From NCBI GenBank assembly GCA_038373865.1, contig JAXGGA010002910.1, forward strand, positions 1 to 64,000: a stretch of 64,000 nt of DNA, read 5' to 3'. Below the pieces are notes generated by a model. The model was not told the DNA's origin, searched no databases, and was given only the letters and a program-made list of their open reading frames with translations. Below, piece by piece: positions 1-10,912 of this stretch. Made by a program: the position numbers and the translations under genes. Source of the stretch: Uloborus plumipes. Its lineage: Eukaryota > Arthropoda > Arachnida > Araneae > Uloboridae. Within the stretch, counting starts at the first letter, position 1. Every line of letters begins with the position of its first letter.

Positions 1-847
1 TTACAGTAATAAACTATAAAATTTCTAGTTTTACAGTACTACACTAAAATTGCTAATTTTACAGCAATAAACTGTAAAATTGCTAATTTTACAATTTATT
101 ACCGTGCATTTTACAGTTTTAACCCATTAATGCCTGACATTGTTTTTTCCAAAGATATTTTGTATACTGGTTACAAACAGTGTTTAAGGGACAGGAAAAA
201 TAATTAAAAAAATAATATGTAAAAAATATTTTTTTTTTATTAAGGAAAGAAAAATCGTCCCTTAAAAGTTACGATAGACCCCAGAGGGTACGTACTTTTT
301 TTACTAAAATTTTTTTATGCCTACGATATAATATTTAAAAAGACATTTTATAAGAAGAACTAAAATCAGCAATTAACATAAACTGGGAAGCTGGGAATAA
401 CTTTGAAAACTTAGCTTTTTTTCTTGAGATTGTGAACGATGTAATTTTTGATAAAGATCACATTAAAACTGCTACAGAACACACTTTACAATGGTTATGT
501 GCTGCAATCTGTTAATAACGAATTGAAACAATACCAAGGTACTAATTGAACAGTATTATTTGGTTGAAATGTTCATTTTGGGGAAATTCGGACCCTTTTT
601 TGGGCCATCCCTAAAAAAGGACGCTAGGCATTAATGGGTTAAACTGGAACCTCTGCTGCCAGTATTATACTGTTATTTTTACAGTACAGCAGAGCTAAAT
701 TTTACGGCAACAAACAGTAAAATTCCTAACTTTATAGTTAGAAACTGAAAAATTGCTAGCTTATTACAATGCATTTTACAGTACATGTATTTTAAATTTT
801 AATCTCGGCTGGAAGTATTATGCTGTAAAAACAACAGTTTTGCTGTG
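1..847 (-). mobile_element. CACTG-family MITE, copy 1 (left end outside window, interrupted)
   Basis: Short AT-rich motifs alternate here (ACAGTAATAAACTGTAAAAT, TTGCTAATTTTACAG). They are shared with copies at 17694-18078, 22287-22512 and 45905-46282. The right end, near 847, is a degenerate form of the family terminus (GCTGTG instead of GCAGTG), preceded by AAAAACAACAG. The block CTGCTGCCAGTATTATACTG occurs at 654-673 and a diverged second version precedes the right end, so this is a two-unit copy like the 17.7 and 45.9 kb ones. It is split by a TTAA element at 123-638. There is no coding capacity; it is probably non-autonomous. Confidence 0.7.
123..638. mobile_element. piggyBac-style MITE with TTAA target duplication
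   Basis: A 516-bp insertion starts CCCATTAATGCCT and ends with its exact complement AGGCATTAATGGG. TTAA flanks both sides (119-122 and 639-642). Removing the element and one TTAA restores the sequence found uninterrupted in the related copy near 22440-22465, so the boundaries are well supported. TTAA duplication with ends beginning CCC is the piggyBac signature. No transposase is present. A second element with similar ends lies at 50927-51628. Confidence 0.8.
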
Positions 848-3227
848 TACTTTAAACACAATGACAGTGACAGAGTTTTATTTTCTAATATTTGTGCTTC
901 TTTTGGGTTTGCTTTCAAAGAAAAAACAAATCAGCTTTTTAAAAGCCCAAAATTAAGCTTCAAAGTTAACCAAGAAATTAACCAAGCACAATCTCAACTA
1001 GGAAACCAGATTCAATTTATGTCGAATTTTCCGTCAAGTTACCGTAAGCTTAGCGGATGACCGTGGTAATTGGCATCATCAGTGATAAAAGAAACGGATA
1101 CTTTTGCATGAATAAGCACTTCATTGTCTGCTTTGATGATCTGAGGCTGAGGTTTACTTAATGGAAATGCTCCGCTATTTTCCTTTTTAGTTCAGCAAAG
1201 AACTAGAATACAAACCTAAGCTATTTGTTTGAATTGCATTATGTGAGCATACAATTATATCTGCTGTACAGAAGTCTTTCCTGAGATTTATGTAACCAAA
1301 CATCAAGTACAACTTCTCTTCTTTTTAAATATTTTACTTTCTGTCTAGCATGGATTTGATCGAAAAAATCTTCTTCTTTAATCAGAAACACATTATTTTT
1401 CTATATCTGCGGGCAGAATTGAGGTGGTGTTTCAACTAACCAAAGATTGCATAAATTCGTTTCCTGGGAATAGTCAACAATCTGCTAGCTCAACGTCATG
1501 AAAAATCCCTCGTTTCTCTTTGTCTAGGTTTCTTTGTTTGAGTTGTGCTCGTGGGAGGATAAAATTCTATCTATTTCATAGCAACATTCATCGAGATTCA
1601 AGTAACAGAACAAATATCATCCCGGTTCCAAAGCCAGAGAAAAACTGTAATCTGAACTTGGACCAGGAATCCCCCATGACAAAGATGACATGCCAGACTC
1701 CCCCTACCGCATTACTGATGCGTTGCCATGGACACGGGAGCGTGTAGGATCCCCGAGGTAGTGCAGGGGAGGAAAGCATTTATTATCGTTCCTAGGTGCC
1801 AGGAGGTAAGAACTGAATGGCATTTAGGTAACAATAGCTTCCGCAATGAAGAGGAGGATGGGGAGAAAAAAAATGGAAAAAGTTTGGGGGAAGTTGGAAG
1901 AGGCAGAATCCGAACTGCTGCTATGGTAGATAATACACTCCATTCACGTAACATGCTTCGTATGCAGTTTCATGGAAAGGGAATTGAGATGGGATGCATA
2001 CACAGACGCGTGTGCTTCAAACAAAGGCGCACAATAGGTGTGCGCAAGGACACTAACGGAGTTCGTTTGGGCAAAAGACGTTGACGCGGGAAATCTCATT
2101 ATTTCGGAGCGAAAGTATGCAAAATTAGGTTTCCGAAATGGAATTAAGTTTTCTGACTGGAATGCTAAAAGCAATGTTGCTAAATTATCTCTCTCCGTTT
2201 AAAGAGAGACGCGTTGAAATTACATGCAGTTAATGGTTACGGTCAATTGTGAATTTTGCTATAGAAAAGGGCTAAATAGTTATTGATACAAGAAAAATTC
2301 TATTATAAGGCATCATTGAGTTTAGTTTTATCTGAAGAAAAGTTTTACCCATTATTGTTCGTAAATAGGTATTATTTCATTTCAAAGAAAGAACGTTTAG
2401 ATCTCCCTTTATTTGTAATGCTTAACGCTTGTTTCTCTGCATTTTTAAAAAAACTGTTCATCTTTCGTTTTTCTCACCAAAGGCAGATATGTTTCAGACT
2501 TTTAATTTTCCAAGATTTAGATATTTTAGGGAGCATCTGTTGGCATTTAGTTTGTGAAGAAAGAAAATAAAAATAAAAATAAATAATAATGCAAATAAAT
2601 ACTTCTTTCGATGATTCCGTGAAACTTAAGAACAGTAGTGAGGAACATTTTATTTTTCTCTATAAATGATTTCAAAATCAAAGGAAAAGTTCTTTAATGA
2701 TAAAAATATTCTAATGAATTATTGCGTATTAAAAAGAACCGCTATTTTAAAGTGAGACATCATTGCTCTCTTTATTGTAATTGGTTCACTCGAAAAGCAT
2801 AATTAATTCCTTAATTTTATTATTTTTAACCATTACAATTAGTTATAAAAGCGTTTTCAAATGTTATCGATTATTTAAAGAGTTATGCATTGAGGAATCA
2901 TGTTGAAAGATTGAAAAGGTACCTTAGTCATAATCAAGACCGAATTAGGCTCCATGCCGCCTCTAAGAAAATTTGAAATCTGCCCCCCCCCCTCCTTTAA
3001 ATAACCGTAAATAAGAAGTAAAATTCTTTGACAACTGAAGGGTCTAAAAAAGTAGTATTCTCAAAACTAAAATTGTCTATCTTCTGAATAAAAAATGACC
3101 TCTCATATTATTTAGTTTTGTGCCCATTTTTGTGCTAGTAGACTTTTTACTGTTTTAGGGTAGAAACAATTCACATGACTCCAATTAAAATAGTAATTAA
3201 AGTATTTATAGTATACATATTTATATT
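848..3227. other. No recognisable gene; unique-looking sequence
   Basis: No convincing coding or repeat structure is seen. The part from about 1500 to 2090 is less AT-rich and has an open frame of 118 codons (1728-2084, +). Its translation is low-complexity and basic and matches no family I know. A poly-C tract lies near 2983-2993. Confidence 0.4.
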
Positions 3228-3389
3228 CAGTGAAGCACAGTTTATACGTTTCTCTTTAAAACGTTTTTCATCATTTATACGTTTTTTTCAATCGGTTCGA
3301 TACATATTAACGTGTACCTATTATACGTTTTTTCATTTGTACTTTTTTTAATACACTCCCATAAAAAACGTATAAACAGTGCTTTACTG
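3228..3389. mobile_element. Small MITE with CAGTRAAGCAC termini
   Basis: The left end CAGTGAAGCACAGTTTATAC (3228) is matched on the opposite strand by the right end, which reads CAGTAAAGCACTGTTTATAC inward from 3389. TTTATACGTTT words recur inside. A TA follows the right end, but the left flank is TT, so the target duplication is not clean. The short size and ends beginning CAGT resemble Tc1/mariner or pogo MITEs. Confidence 0.55.
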
Positions 3390-4231
3390 TACATTATTTT
3401 TTTCCTTAGCCCTGTACAGTTTTTAACACTTGTTCTCTCTCATTGTCTGAAGTCTTAAAACAGTTCCTAAAATGACAATACAGATGGATTATTATAGAAT
3501 GAATAATGTATAAAGATATAACATGGGAAAGGAAATAAACAGTAACCGAGACTTGTTTCGAGTGCTAAGAATGATGATTTACGTAAGACAGCATCTTTAC
3601 TTTCAGAATAAACTGCCTTCTTTGAGTTGTTTCAATATTCGCCATCTTTCGCCCAAAGAGACATTTTGACAAAAAAAAAAAAACTATTACATTCAGAACA
3701 ATTTATATTTATTCTTTTGCATTATTTTGATGAAAATCGTGTTCCGTCAATAACTCAAGAAACTGCAATAAAATAAACTTTAGTACGAAATCAGAAACTC
3801 CAAACTTGCTGCGATTTCTCTTCAAACGCAATTACATTTGCTTTTCTGCAATCGAGGCCCGCTTTTCGTCTTCACGATTACTGTTTTGCACTAACAGATT
3901 GACACGCTTGTAAGATATTTTATTTTTAATTAAGATGTATGAAAGCGAATATTTTAAATTTCCAAGAAAAGGATGTCTCTATCGAAAATAAAAGAATATA
4001 TAATTTTCTCTTGCAAAAAAAAAAAAAATAAATAAAGACATGGTTAAAGCAAAATTTGCCGCCCTAATTATTAGCTGCCTAGTCTGCCTACTGGGAAATT
4101 ATTCTTTGGTCATAATCTGTCCCCTACTCTTAGATTTGACTGAACATTTATTTGACAGTGTGCATTCAAAATAATTTACCAAATTTAAATTAAAAAAAAT
4201 GGCATATATTTGATTTTAAAAGCGTTTGTTA
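3390..4231. other. No recognisable feature; AT-rich
   Basis: AT-rich sequence with short poly-A runs (about 3671 and 4016). No open frame, RNA or repeat can be supported. Confidence 0.4.
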
Positions 4232-5757
4232 CACTGCGATGCAAAAGTTTAGACAAAATGCAAATATGTGAATACAAAGAAAACTATTCAACGAAATGTT
4301 TTCTAATTTCTACTGCAGGTACACAATATGGTTCCAAATACGTGTCTGGAGTTCTTAAAACAATAACTGGAATCAAATTTTGGATTTTACAAAAGTCATT
4401 TTTTTACATTGTTGCAAAAGTTTAGACAATAGTCAGATTTTATGCAAATATCCCTTGAAATGTGATTAGTGGAGGAAATGCAGGACTGTTTTATTCATTT
4501 ATAAAGTGCAGAGATTGCTGAATAAATAATCAAAATCTCAAAAGCTCTTTAGTTCTCGTGTAAAGAAGATGAGAAAGTTTGGAAGCCGAAATTTGAAACT
4601 AAACCTACTTTATTAATTTTTTGTCTTTTAAATAGGCTCTAGTATGGTAGTATATTATTTTTTACTTTGTGGAGAGCAAATTCAGACATGCGTATTGATC
4701 AAAAAGTCCAAGAAAACTTATATTTCTTAAGGATGAAGGAATTGAAAAAACGGCTCAGACTGATGATTCGCCCCTTAAACCTACAAAACTTCAACTTGAG
4801 TCAAAAACAGCACGTGACAGAATCAGTAGATGAACAATTGAATCGGAATGCAGAAAAAAAACAAAGAATTGTGCCTAATCCTTTTCGGACAGAGTGTCCC
4901 AGATAAGCCAGATTTTAATGTGAAAGGCAGCATATGTATCATCGTGACTAAAAAATGAATGGTACTTTCTTTGATAAAAATTATTAAAATTGGGATGGCC
5001 TAGATGGATTATAATTCTTTTAGCGGGACTTGAGAAATATTCAATGATCATATGCTGTGCTGCTTTTACCAATAAAATTTGGCTTATTTGGGACACTCTG
5101 TCCGAACAGGCTCAAGCACAATTCTTTGTTTTTTTTTGTGCATTCCGATTCACTTGTTCATCTACTTATGCTGTCACGTGCTGTTTTTGACCCAAGTTGA
5201 AGTTTTGTAGGATTAAGGGGCAAATCGTGAGTTCGAGCCGTTTTTCCAATTCCTTCATCTTTAAGAAATATATTTTTTCTTGGTCTTTTGATCGATATGC
5301 ATGTCTGAATTTGCTCTCCACAAAGTAAAAAACAACGTACTACCATACTAGAGCCGATTAAAAAGACAAAAAATTAATAAAGTAGGTTCATTTTCAAATT
5401 TCGGCTCCCAAACTTTCTCATCTCCTTTACACGAGAACTACAGAGCTTTTGAGATTTTAATTATTTATTCAGCAATCTCTGCACTTTATAAAGAATAATA
5501 AAGTCCCGCATTTCCTCCACCAATCACATTTCAAGGGATATTTGCATAAAATCTGACTATTGTCTAAACTTTTGCAACAATGTAAAAAACTGTCTTTTGT
5601 AATATCCAAAATTTGATTCCGGTTCTAGTTTTAAGAACTCCAGACACGTATTTGGGACCATATGGTGTACCTGCAGTAGAAATTTGAAAGCATTTCGTTG
5701 AATAGTTTTCCTTTTATTCATATATTTGCCATTTGTCTAAACTTTTGCATCGCAGTG
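4232..5757. mobile_element. Foldback element, TA target duplication (1.53 kb)
   Basis: The element begins CACTGCGATGCAAAAGTTTA and ends with the inverted version, with TA on each side (4230-4231 and 5758-5759). The arms pair for most of their length. For example TCGGACAGAGTGTCCCAGAT (4885-4904) is mirrored by GGGACACTCTGTCCGAACAG around 5090-5110. The word GCAAAAGTTTAGACA recurs inside each arm (about 4413 and, inverted, 5560), like a second internal terminus. Ends beginning CACTG with TA duplication fit a Tc1/mariner-mobilised non-autonomous foldback. Short open frames inside are not coding. Confidence 0.8.
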
Positions 5758-8700
5758 TATAACTTGAAAGAAGCTTAAACTATTTCCTTCTCTTTTTTTC
5801 TTTTTTAAACAAATACGTTCAGTTGAAAGTGAATGAAAGACATATGGCGTTACATTTCAAGGGAAAAAAAGAGCAATTCTTGCACAAAAAATGTCAGAAA
5901 AGCAAAACGCAACGATAGTAATAATAAATAAATGAATAAAATAAAATGTTAAACTTTTAATCGTTGACAAAATAGGCAAATAATGAAAAAAAATATATAT
6001 TAGGGATATGAAGAAAACGGATCTTCTGCATTAAAACTCTACTTTCGTAGCCACCCCCTCAGAAAATCATTGTTCGCCATTAATTTCACGTTTATAAATT
6101 CAAGGCCAAAGTAACGAAAAAGAAAACTTCGTTTTAGAAGGCGATGCACCCTAGTGCGTGACGTGAAATTTAACCTTGAAAATAAAAGAACAGCAGTTTT
6201 TTGAAAACACATTTTTCTTCTGCTAGCGCACTTATAATTTTAAATGTAACATTCCATCTAGCTACAATTAATGTCTAGATGCAATTTTCGAGAAAAAGAA
6301 AGCTATCAATATGAAATATAAGAGTAAAAAAAGGGCATGTCGACACATGACAAGACTTACAATTAAAGTAATAAAAATCACATAAAAAGTGAAGGTTAGT
6401 TTGAGGTGTGTATGATCGAGTGACCTTCAAACTACATCATCTTTCGACGCATAGTGGTATATGTCACGATGATGCTCAATAAAAGAGCAAGAAGTCGTTA
6501 AAACTAAACGAGCCGACTTTCTGGTAAACTACATTTCAAATTTGTTGATAGATTTATAAGATCTATGTTTATCTTACTTCGTACGCAATGTTTAAATTTT
6601 TAAAAACGTTTAAACGGAAAGGAAAACCTAATTTTGAACAACAGAAATCAAATTTTTATAGTCGCATTCTGAAATCATTAATCGTGTCGTCAATTGATTA
6701 ACTGTAACAGAATGCAGTTCTTGTGATATTTTCTATCAGAAAAATTTTAATGATACCAAAAATAATAATTTTTTTGAATATTTTCTGTCGGAAAACGCTC
6801 TAAAGAAAATGAAAAGATCAAATTGAAGTTTTTTAAATTAAAGGTTAATAGATCGGCATAAAATGTATGAAACGGTTTTTTAGACAAAACGTAAAATTAT
6901 AAGTCCGAAAGACCTTGCCTTTGGAGGCTCCCAAACGCACCTGTACTTACATAAAATTTAAGTAAATGCAAAAAAATGTAAAATTAAATAGCTAACGATC
7001 AAAAAATCATCACACAAATTTAAGTCTGATTTAACAGTAATCCGAATAAAACAATATAAATAGCATTGTTTTATCTTTTTTAAAGATTTCAAATAGGATA
7101 AGACAATTAATTTTTCTTCTTGTTTTTCTAAAAGTACTGATTAAAAGGAATCCAAAGTGCTGGTAAATTATGGTTCTTTTCAAAAGAGAAAAAAGATCCA
7201 GTGTAAAATGAAGCAGTGAAGAACAAAATATAAGTGAACTTTTAAAAATTTTGTGTTAAATACGTGCAATGTTCAAATCCTAAGAAAGTCTTTCATGGAA
7301 CAGTTTTGATAAATAATGGTCTTTAGTAGCACTTATAAGGGCTACTACTACCATAGCTTTCTTCGAAGTAGAAGAGTTTCTCCAAACATTTATACTAAAT
7401 TTCTCCACATTTTTTGATTTAGTATTTACACAGTTTCTAGGTACTTCAAATACTTGAATTTTGTTAAAATGTTTAAAAAAAAAAAAAACTCAGATTAGTT
7501 GAAGTTTAAAAAAGAAATCATTCAAAAATAAAAAATAAGAAAAGAAAGAAATGAAAAATAAATTTAGTTTTTCAGGAAGAGTAGTTAATTTAAATATTCT
7601 TCTGAAATTTCCCGCATTTTAAATTTTAAAATTTAACTCAACGAACATTTTTAAATATTGCAATAATATATCATTTATTTGCAGTTATTAATTAACAAAA
7701 AGAATCATTAAAAACAACAACAAGAAGAATTTTATTCTGACGACAAGATACTGGTACATATCTGAAATTTTTCTCAAAAAGCTGAAAAAGGTTTAATTTT
7801 TTAGCCTTAAGTTAATAAAAGAAAGTTCAATGAATTTTATGGGAGAAAAACTTCCCCGCTGAAATTTAAAATAAAGGGTTCTCATTTTGAAGTGCTCGAG
7901 TGATGTTAATTTACTTAATTTAATAACTAATAAGTGACTCAAAATGTAAAAGAATTGATTTTTTTTGTTCTTCATTTTGTTTCTTTTTTCTCTGAAAAAT
8001 GAACATTTTTTGTCTTCATTGATTTGTACAACGTCGCATTTCATTTATATCTGCGCATCCTGTTGAAATTAATTTCCATTAAAAGCGACATCGTTAAGCA
8101 TTTTAATCATTCGAAACAAAAATATTTTTTTCTCTTGTGAAAGAAAAGAAAAAGGAAACTGCAAAGTCTTATGTTTTAGATAATTTATATTTTTTCATGT
8201 CATATTTTATTGCAGTTTAAAGATTCACGATAGAAGGAAAAAAACAATTTGAGAAAACAAGCTTCATTAGTTTATTTTTCTGACGCAGTCAAAAACGATT
8301 TTCATTATTTCTCTGCGTTATCAAATGTGCATTTTATTTTATTTTATGAAATAAGTCATCTCTAATTTAATTAAGGATTTATTTTCAATAACATAAATAA
8401 TTTATTAAATAGTCCGTTAATAGAACTTAATTATTGAATCTTTAATTTACGGATATAATTTAACTTTGCTTATTGAAAAAACTATTAGCTGAAAAGTGAA
8501 AATTTAAATAATCAAGTCTATTAATTATTCTAGGTTTGAAAATCTTTCTGTTCTGCACATTCAATCGTATAAAATTTGAATGAGAACTTCTTCTGTGACT
8601 AATTTTAAAATGCATTTTTAAGTGTGGGTAGTTACAGTACGAACCGCAATGAATTAACATTTCGGTTTGAAACTGAAATACGGAGTTAATGCTTTTTGCT

Positions 8701-8980
8701 CTTCATGAATATTTGTTTTTGTGCACATTTCCTTGAGTCTTTATTTCTATATTCAGTCTATTAACATCACTAAATTATTATTATTATTATTTTTTTTTTT
8801 TTGAGAGAAAGAGATTTATTTTACAGTCAAGAGAAGTAAGTGATGAAGGAATTTATCCATACTAGCTGAATATTTTTTCAAATTTATGCAATTCATTAGA
8901 TACTTTATAGAGGAATTAAAACTCTATTATTACTCTGTAAAATGCAGAAAATGGTGCATTTATTTTGCTACTCGTTCTAA
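5758..8980. other. No recognisable feature; very AT-rich
   Basis: About 3.2 kb with no supported gene, RNA or repeat. The longest frames (for example 7793-8044 and 8460-8660, both on -) are short, Phe/Lys/Asn-rich and typical of chance frames in AT-rich DNA. Confidence 0.4.
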
Positions 8981-9302
8981 ACAAATGCTTCACTATGCAT
9001 AAATGATGGGAGGAAATAAGAGTAAAAGTAAATAAATAAGTACATACATAACCTAATAGTAACCATGATAATTGAAGTTAGCTCTATCTGGTTATCACTT
9101 GAACTATAATCAACTTATAAATTAATTGCGTTAACTGAATAACAAATGTTTCACTGTATATAAATGATGAGGGAAAATAAGAGTAAAAGTAAATAAATAA
9201 GTACATACATAACCTAATAGTAACCATGATAATTGAAGTTACCTCTATCTGGTGATCACTTGAACTATAATCAACTTATAAATTAATTGCTTTTACTGAA
9301 TA
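8981..9302. repeat. Tandem duplication, two 161-bp units
   Basis: Units 8981-9141 and 9142-9302 are near-identical. Both contain GTAAATAAATAAGTACATAC and CACTTGAACTATAATCAAC at exactly 161 bp spacing. Differences are a few substitutions (ATGCTTCACTATGC versus ATGTTTCACTGTAT). This is a local duplication with no sign of a transposon. Confidence 0.9.
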
Positions 9303-9925
9303 GATAATTTTCTTTAATCCGGTACGCTGATTTTAATGTTCTACGAATAAAGATTCAAAACGATGGATACGGTGGCTTGAATTCTAAGAAAAGTATTTTA
9401 TAAAATGGAACTAAGTTCTCAAATTGTTTTCAAGTAAAGTTACAGGTATTGAATTAATAAACTATTTGTGAAAGTCTAAAATGATGTTACGAAAAAAGTA
9501 GATGAAAGACGCGTTTCTGTTACTGGCTTTCCTGCTTATGTGAAAGATAAAACCACGAAAAAAATTTCAAATACATATATTAGTTGCAAAAATAATATCA
9601 CTAGTTGAAAATTTTCAACATTGTCTTAATACTTCGTTTAATTTGTGTAAAAACATTGAATAAAATACATTTTTCAGATTAGTAAAAATAATGCTTCTTT
9701 CTCGTGAAATGTTAGTAAGTTAATTCCAGTAAATAAAATACAAGCACAAAAAGATGAAATTACGAATTAATTACAAGGTAATTAATGTAAAAAGTAAAAA
9801 ATAGCGCAGTATCGAAAACATAGTTTAGTAAAAGTAGTAAAAAATAGTGTGTGAATTCAACATTTAATTTAAAGTTCAACGTAAGCGTAAAGTTAATGAA
9901 ACAAAGTCAGTCCTCAAGCAAAACA
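9303..9925. other. No recognisable feature
   Basis: AT-rich sequence, no supported gene or repeat. Confidence 0.4.
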
Positions 9926-10175
9926 ACAACAGCAGGAACAACAACAGCATCAATAATAATGATAATAATAATAATAATAACAGTTTCTTATAGTATTGTT
10001 TTAGCGTTTTGTTGATGCAGAGTGTGTTTAAAACGGTTTTGTGGACAATACCGCATTTTCAGTATACCGATGTAAAATAAAGAAAACTTCAAAAATAAAT
10101 AAATATTATTTATAGTTATAATAATAATAATAATGATAATAATAATAGTAATAATAGTAATAATAATCATAATAA
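9926..10175. repeat. AAT-type microsatellites flanking a dispersed repeat
   Basis: ATAATAATAATA arrays at about 9950-9980 and 10110-10175 flank a short dispersed repeat (10001-10096) that recurs inverted at 24798-24840 and 26657-26750. All three are attached to TTA/TAA arrays. The Ile-rich open frame over this region is a microsatellite artefact. Confidence 0.75.
10001..10096 (+). repeat. Microsatellite-linked dispersed repeat, copy 1
   Basis: It reads TTAGCGTTTTGTTGATGCAG at the start and AGAAAACTTCAAAAA at the end, with TTTAAAACG and AGTATACCGATGTAAAATAA in between. The complement of 26657-26750 carries the same words in the same order. The A-rich end followed by an ATA/AAT array resembles a retroposon tail, but no tRNA-type promoter boxes are visible. 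Confidence 0.65.
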
Positions 10176-10282
10176 TGAATGAAAAAAGTAAACTGAAATT
10201 AGTTTGTGTGCCTTTTTAGCCTACTTTCCCGTTAAAAATAAAAGAGACGAAAAAAGCATTAAAATTGGCTTAACGCATCTAA

Positions 10283-10365
10283 AAAATGTCGCCAAGTCCA
10301 AAAAATATCGCCAAGTCCAAAAAAAAATCGCCAAGTAAAAAAATATCGCCAAGTAAAAAAAAGTC
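10283..10365. repeat. Short tandem repeat, four units of TCGCCAAGT plus A tract
   Basis: TCGCCAAGT(CC)AAAAA occurs four times at 17-20 bp spacing (near 10289, 10308, 10328 and 10346). Confidence 0.8.
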
Positions 10366-10439
10366 AAAAAGAAACAAAAAAAATGAAATAAATATCGAAA
10401 AATTAAAAATTTGAAAGTAGGGTATTGAGATGGGGAATT

Positions 10440-10481
10440 TGTGTGTCTGTCGGTCGGTCTGTCGGTCTGTCTGTCCCCTCC
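10440..10481. repeat. GTCT/CGGT microsatellite
   Basis: An imperfect run of GTCTGTCGGTCGGTCTGTC lies directly before the 147-bp tandem repeats. It is probably part of the same repeat family. Confidence 0.7.
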
Positions 10482-10912
10482 TAATAACTTTTGAATGAAC
10501 ATTCCGATTTGGACAAACTTTTTTTTGTTGGAAAGATCTCGGCGAGTACAGCTCATTCCCATATTTGATTTTTCGATTTGAACAATTTTTGGTGCAACTT
10601 TAAACCGTTCAAACAACCTGGCCCGCGATATTAACTTTTTAGTTAACAGTCCGATTTGAACAAACTTTTTTTTGTTCGAAAGATCTTTTCAAGGGTACTT
10701 TATTCCCGTATCTACATTTTCGATTTGAACAATTTTTCGTTCAACATTGAACCGTTCAAGCAACCTTTCCCCACCTAATAACTTTTGAGTGAACCGTCCG
10801 AATGGAATAAACTTTTTTTTGTTTGAAAGATCTCGGAGAGGCCTTCCCATACATTCCCATATTTCGCTTTTTGATTTGAACCATTTTTCGTTCAATATTG
10901 AACCGTTCAGAA
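10482..10912. repeat. Tandem repeat, three diverged 147-bp units
   Basis: Units begin at 10482, 10629 and 10776, exactly 147 bp apart. Each has in order TAAYTTTT, CCGATTTG or CCGAATGG, AAACTTTTTTTTGTT, GAAAGATCT, GATTTGAACAATTTT and AACCGTTCA. Divergence between units is moderate. No coding function is implied; frames across it are by chance. Confidence 0.85.

Noticed and set aside
1728..2084. 118-codon open frame
   Set aside because: No family resemblance, low-complexity basic composition, and overlapping frames on the other strand; coding cannot be supported.
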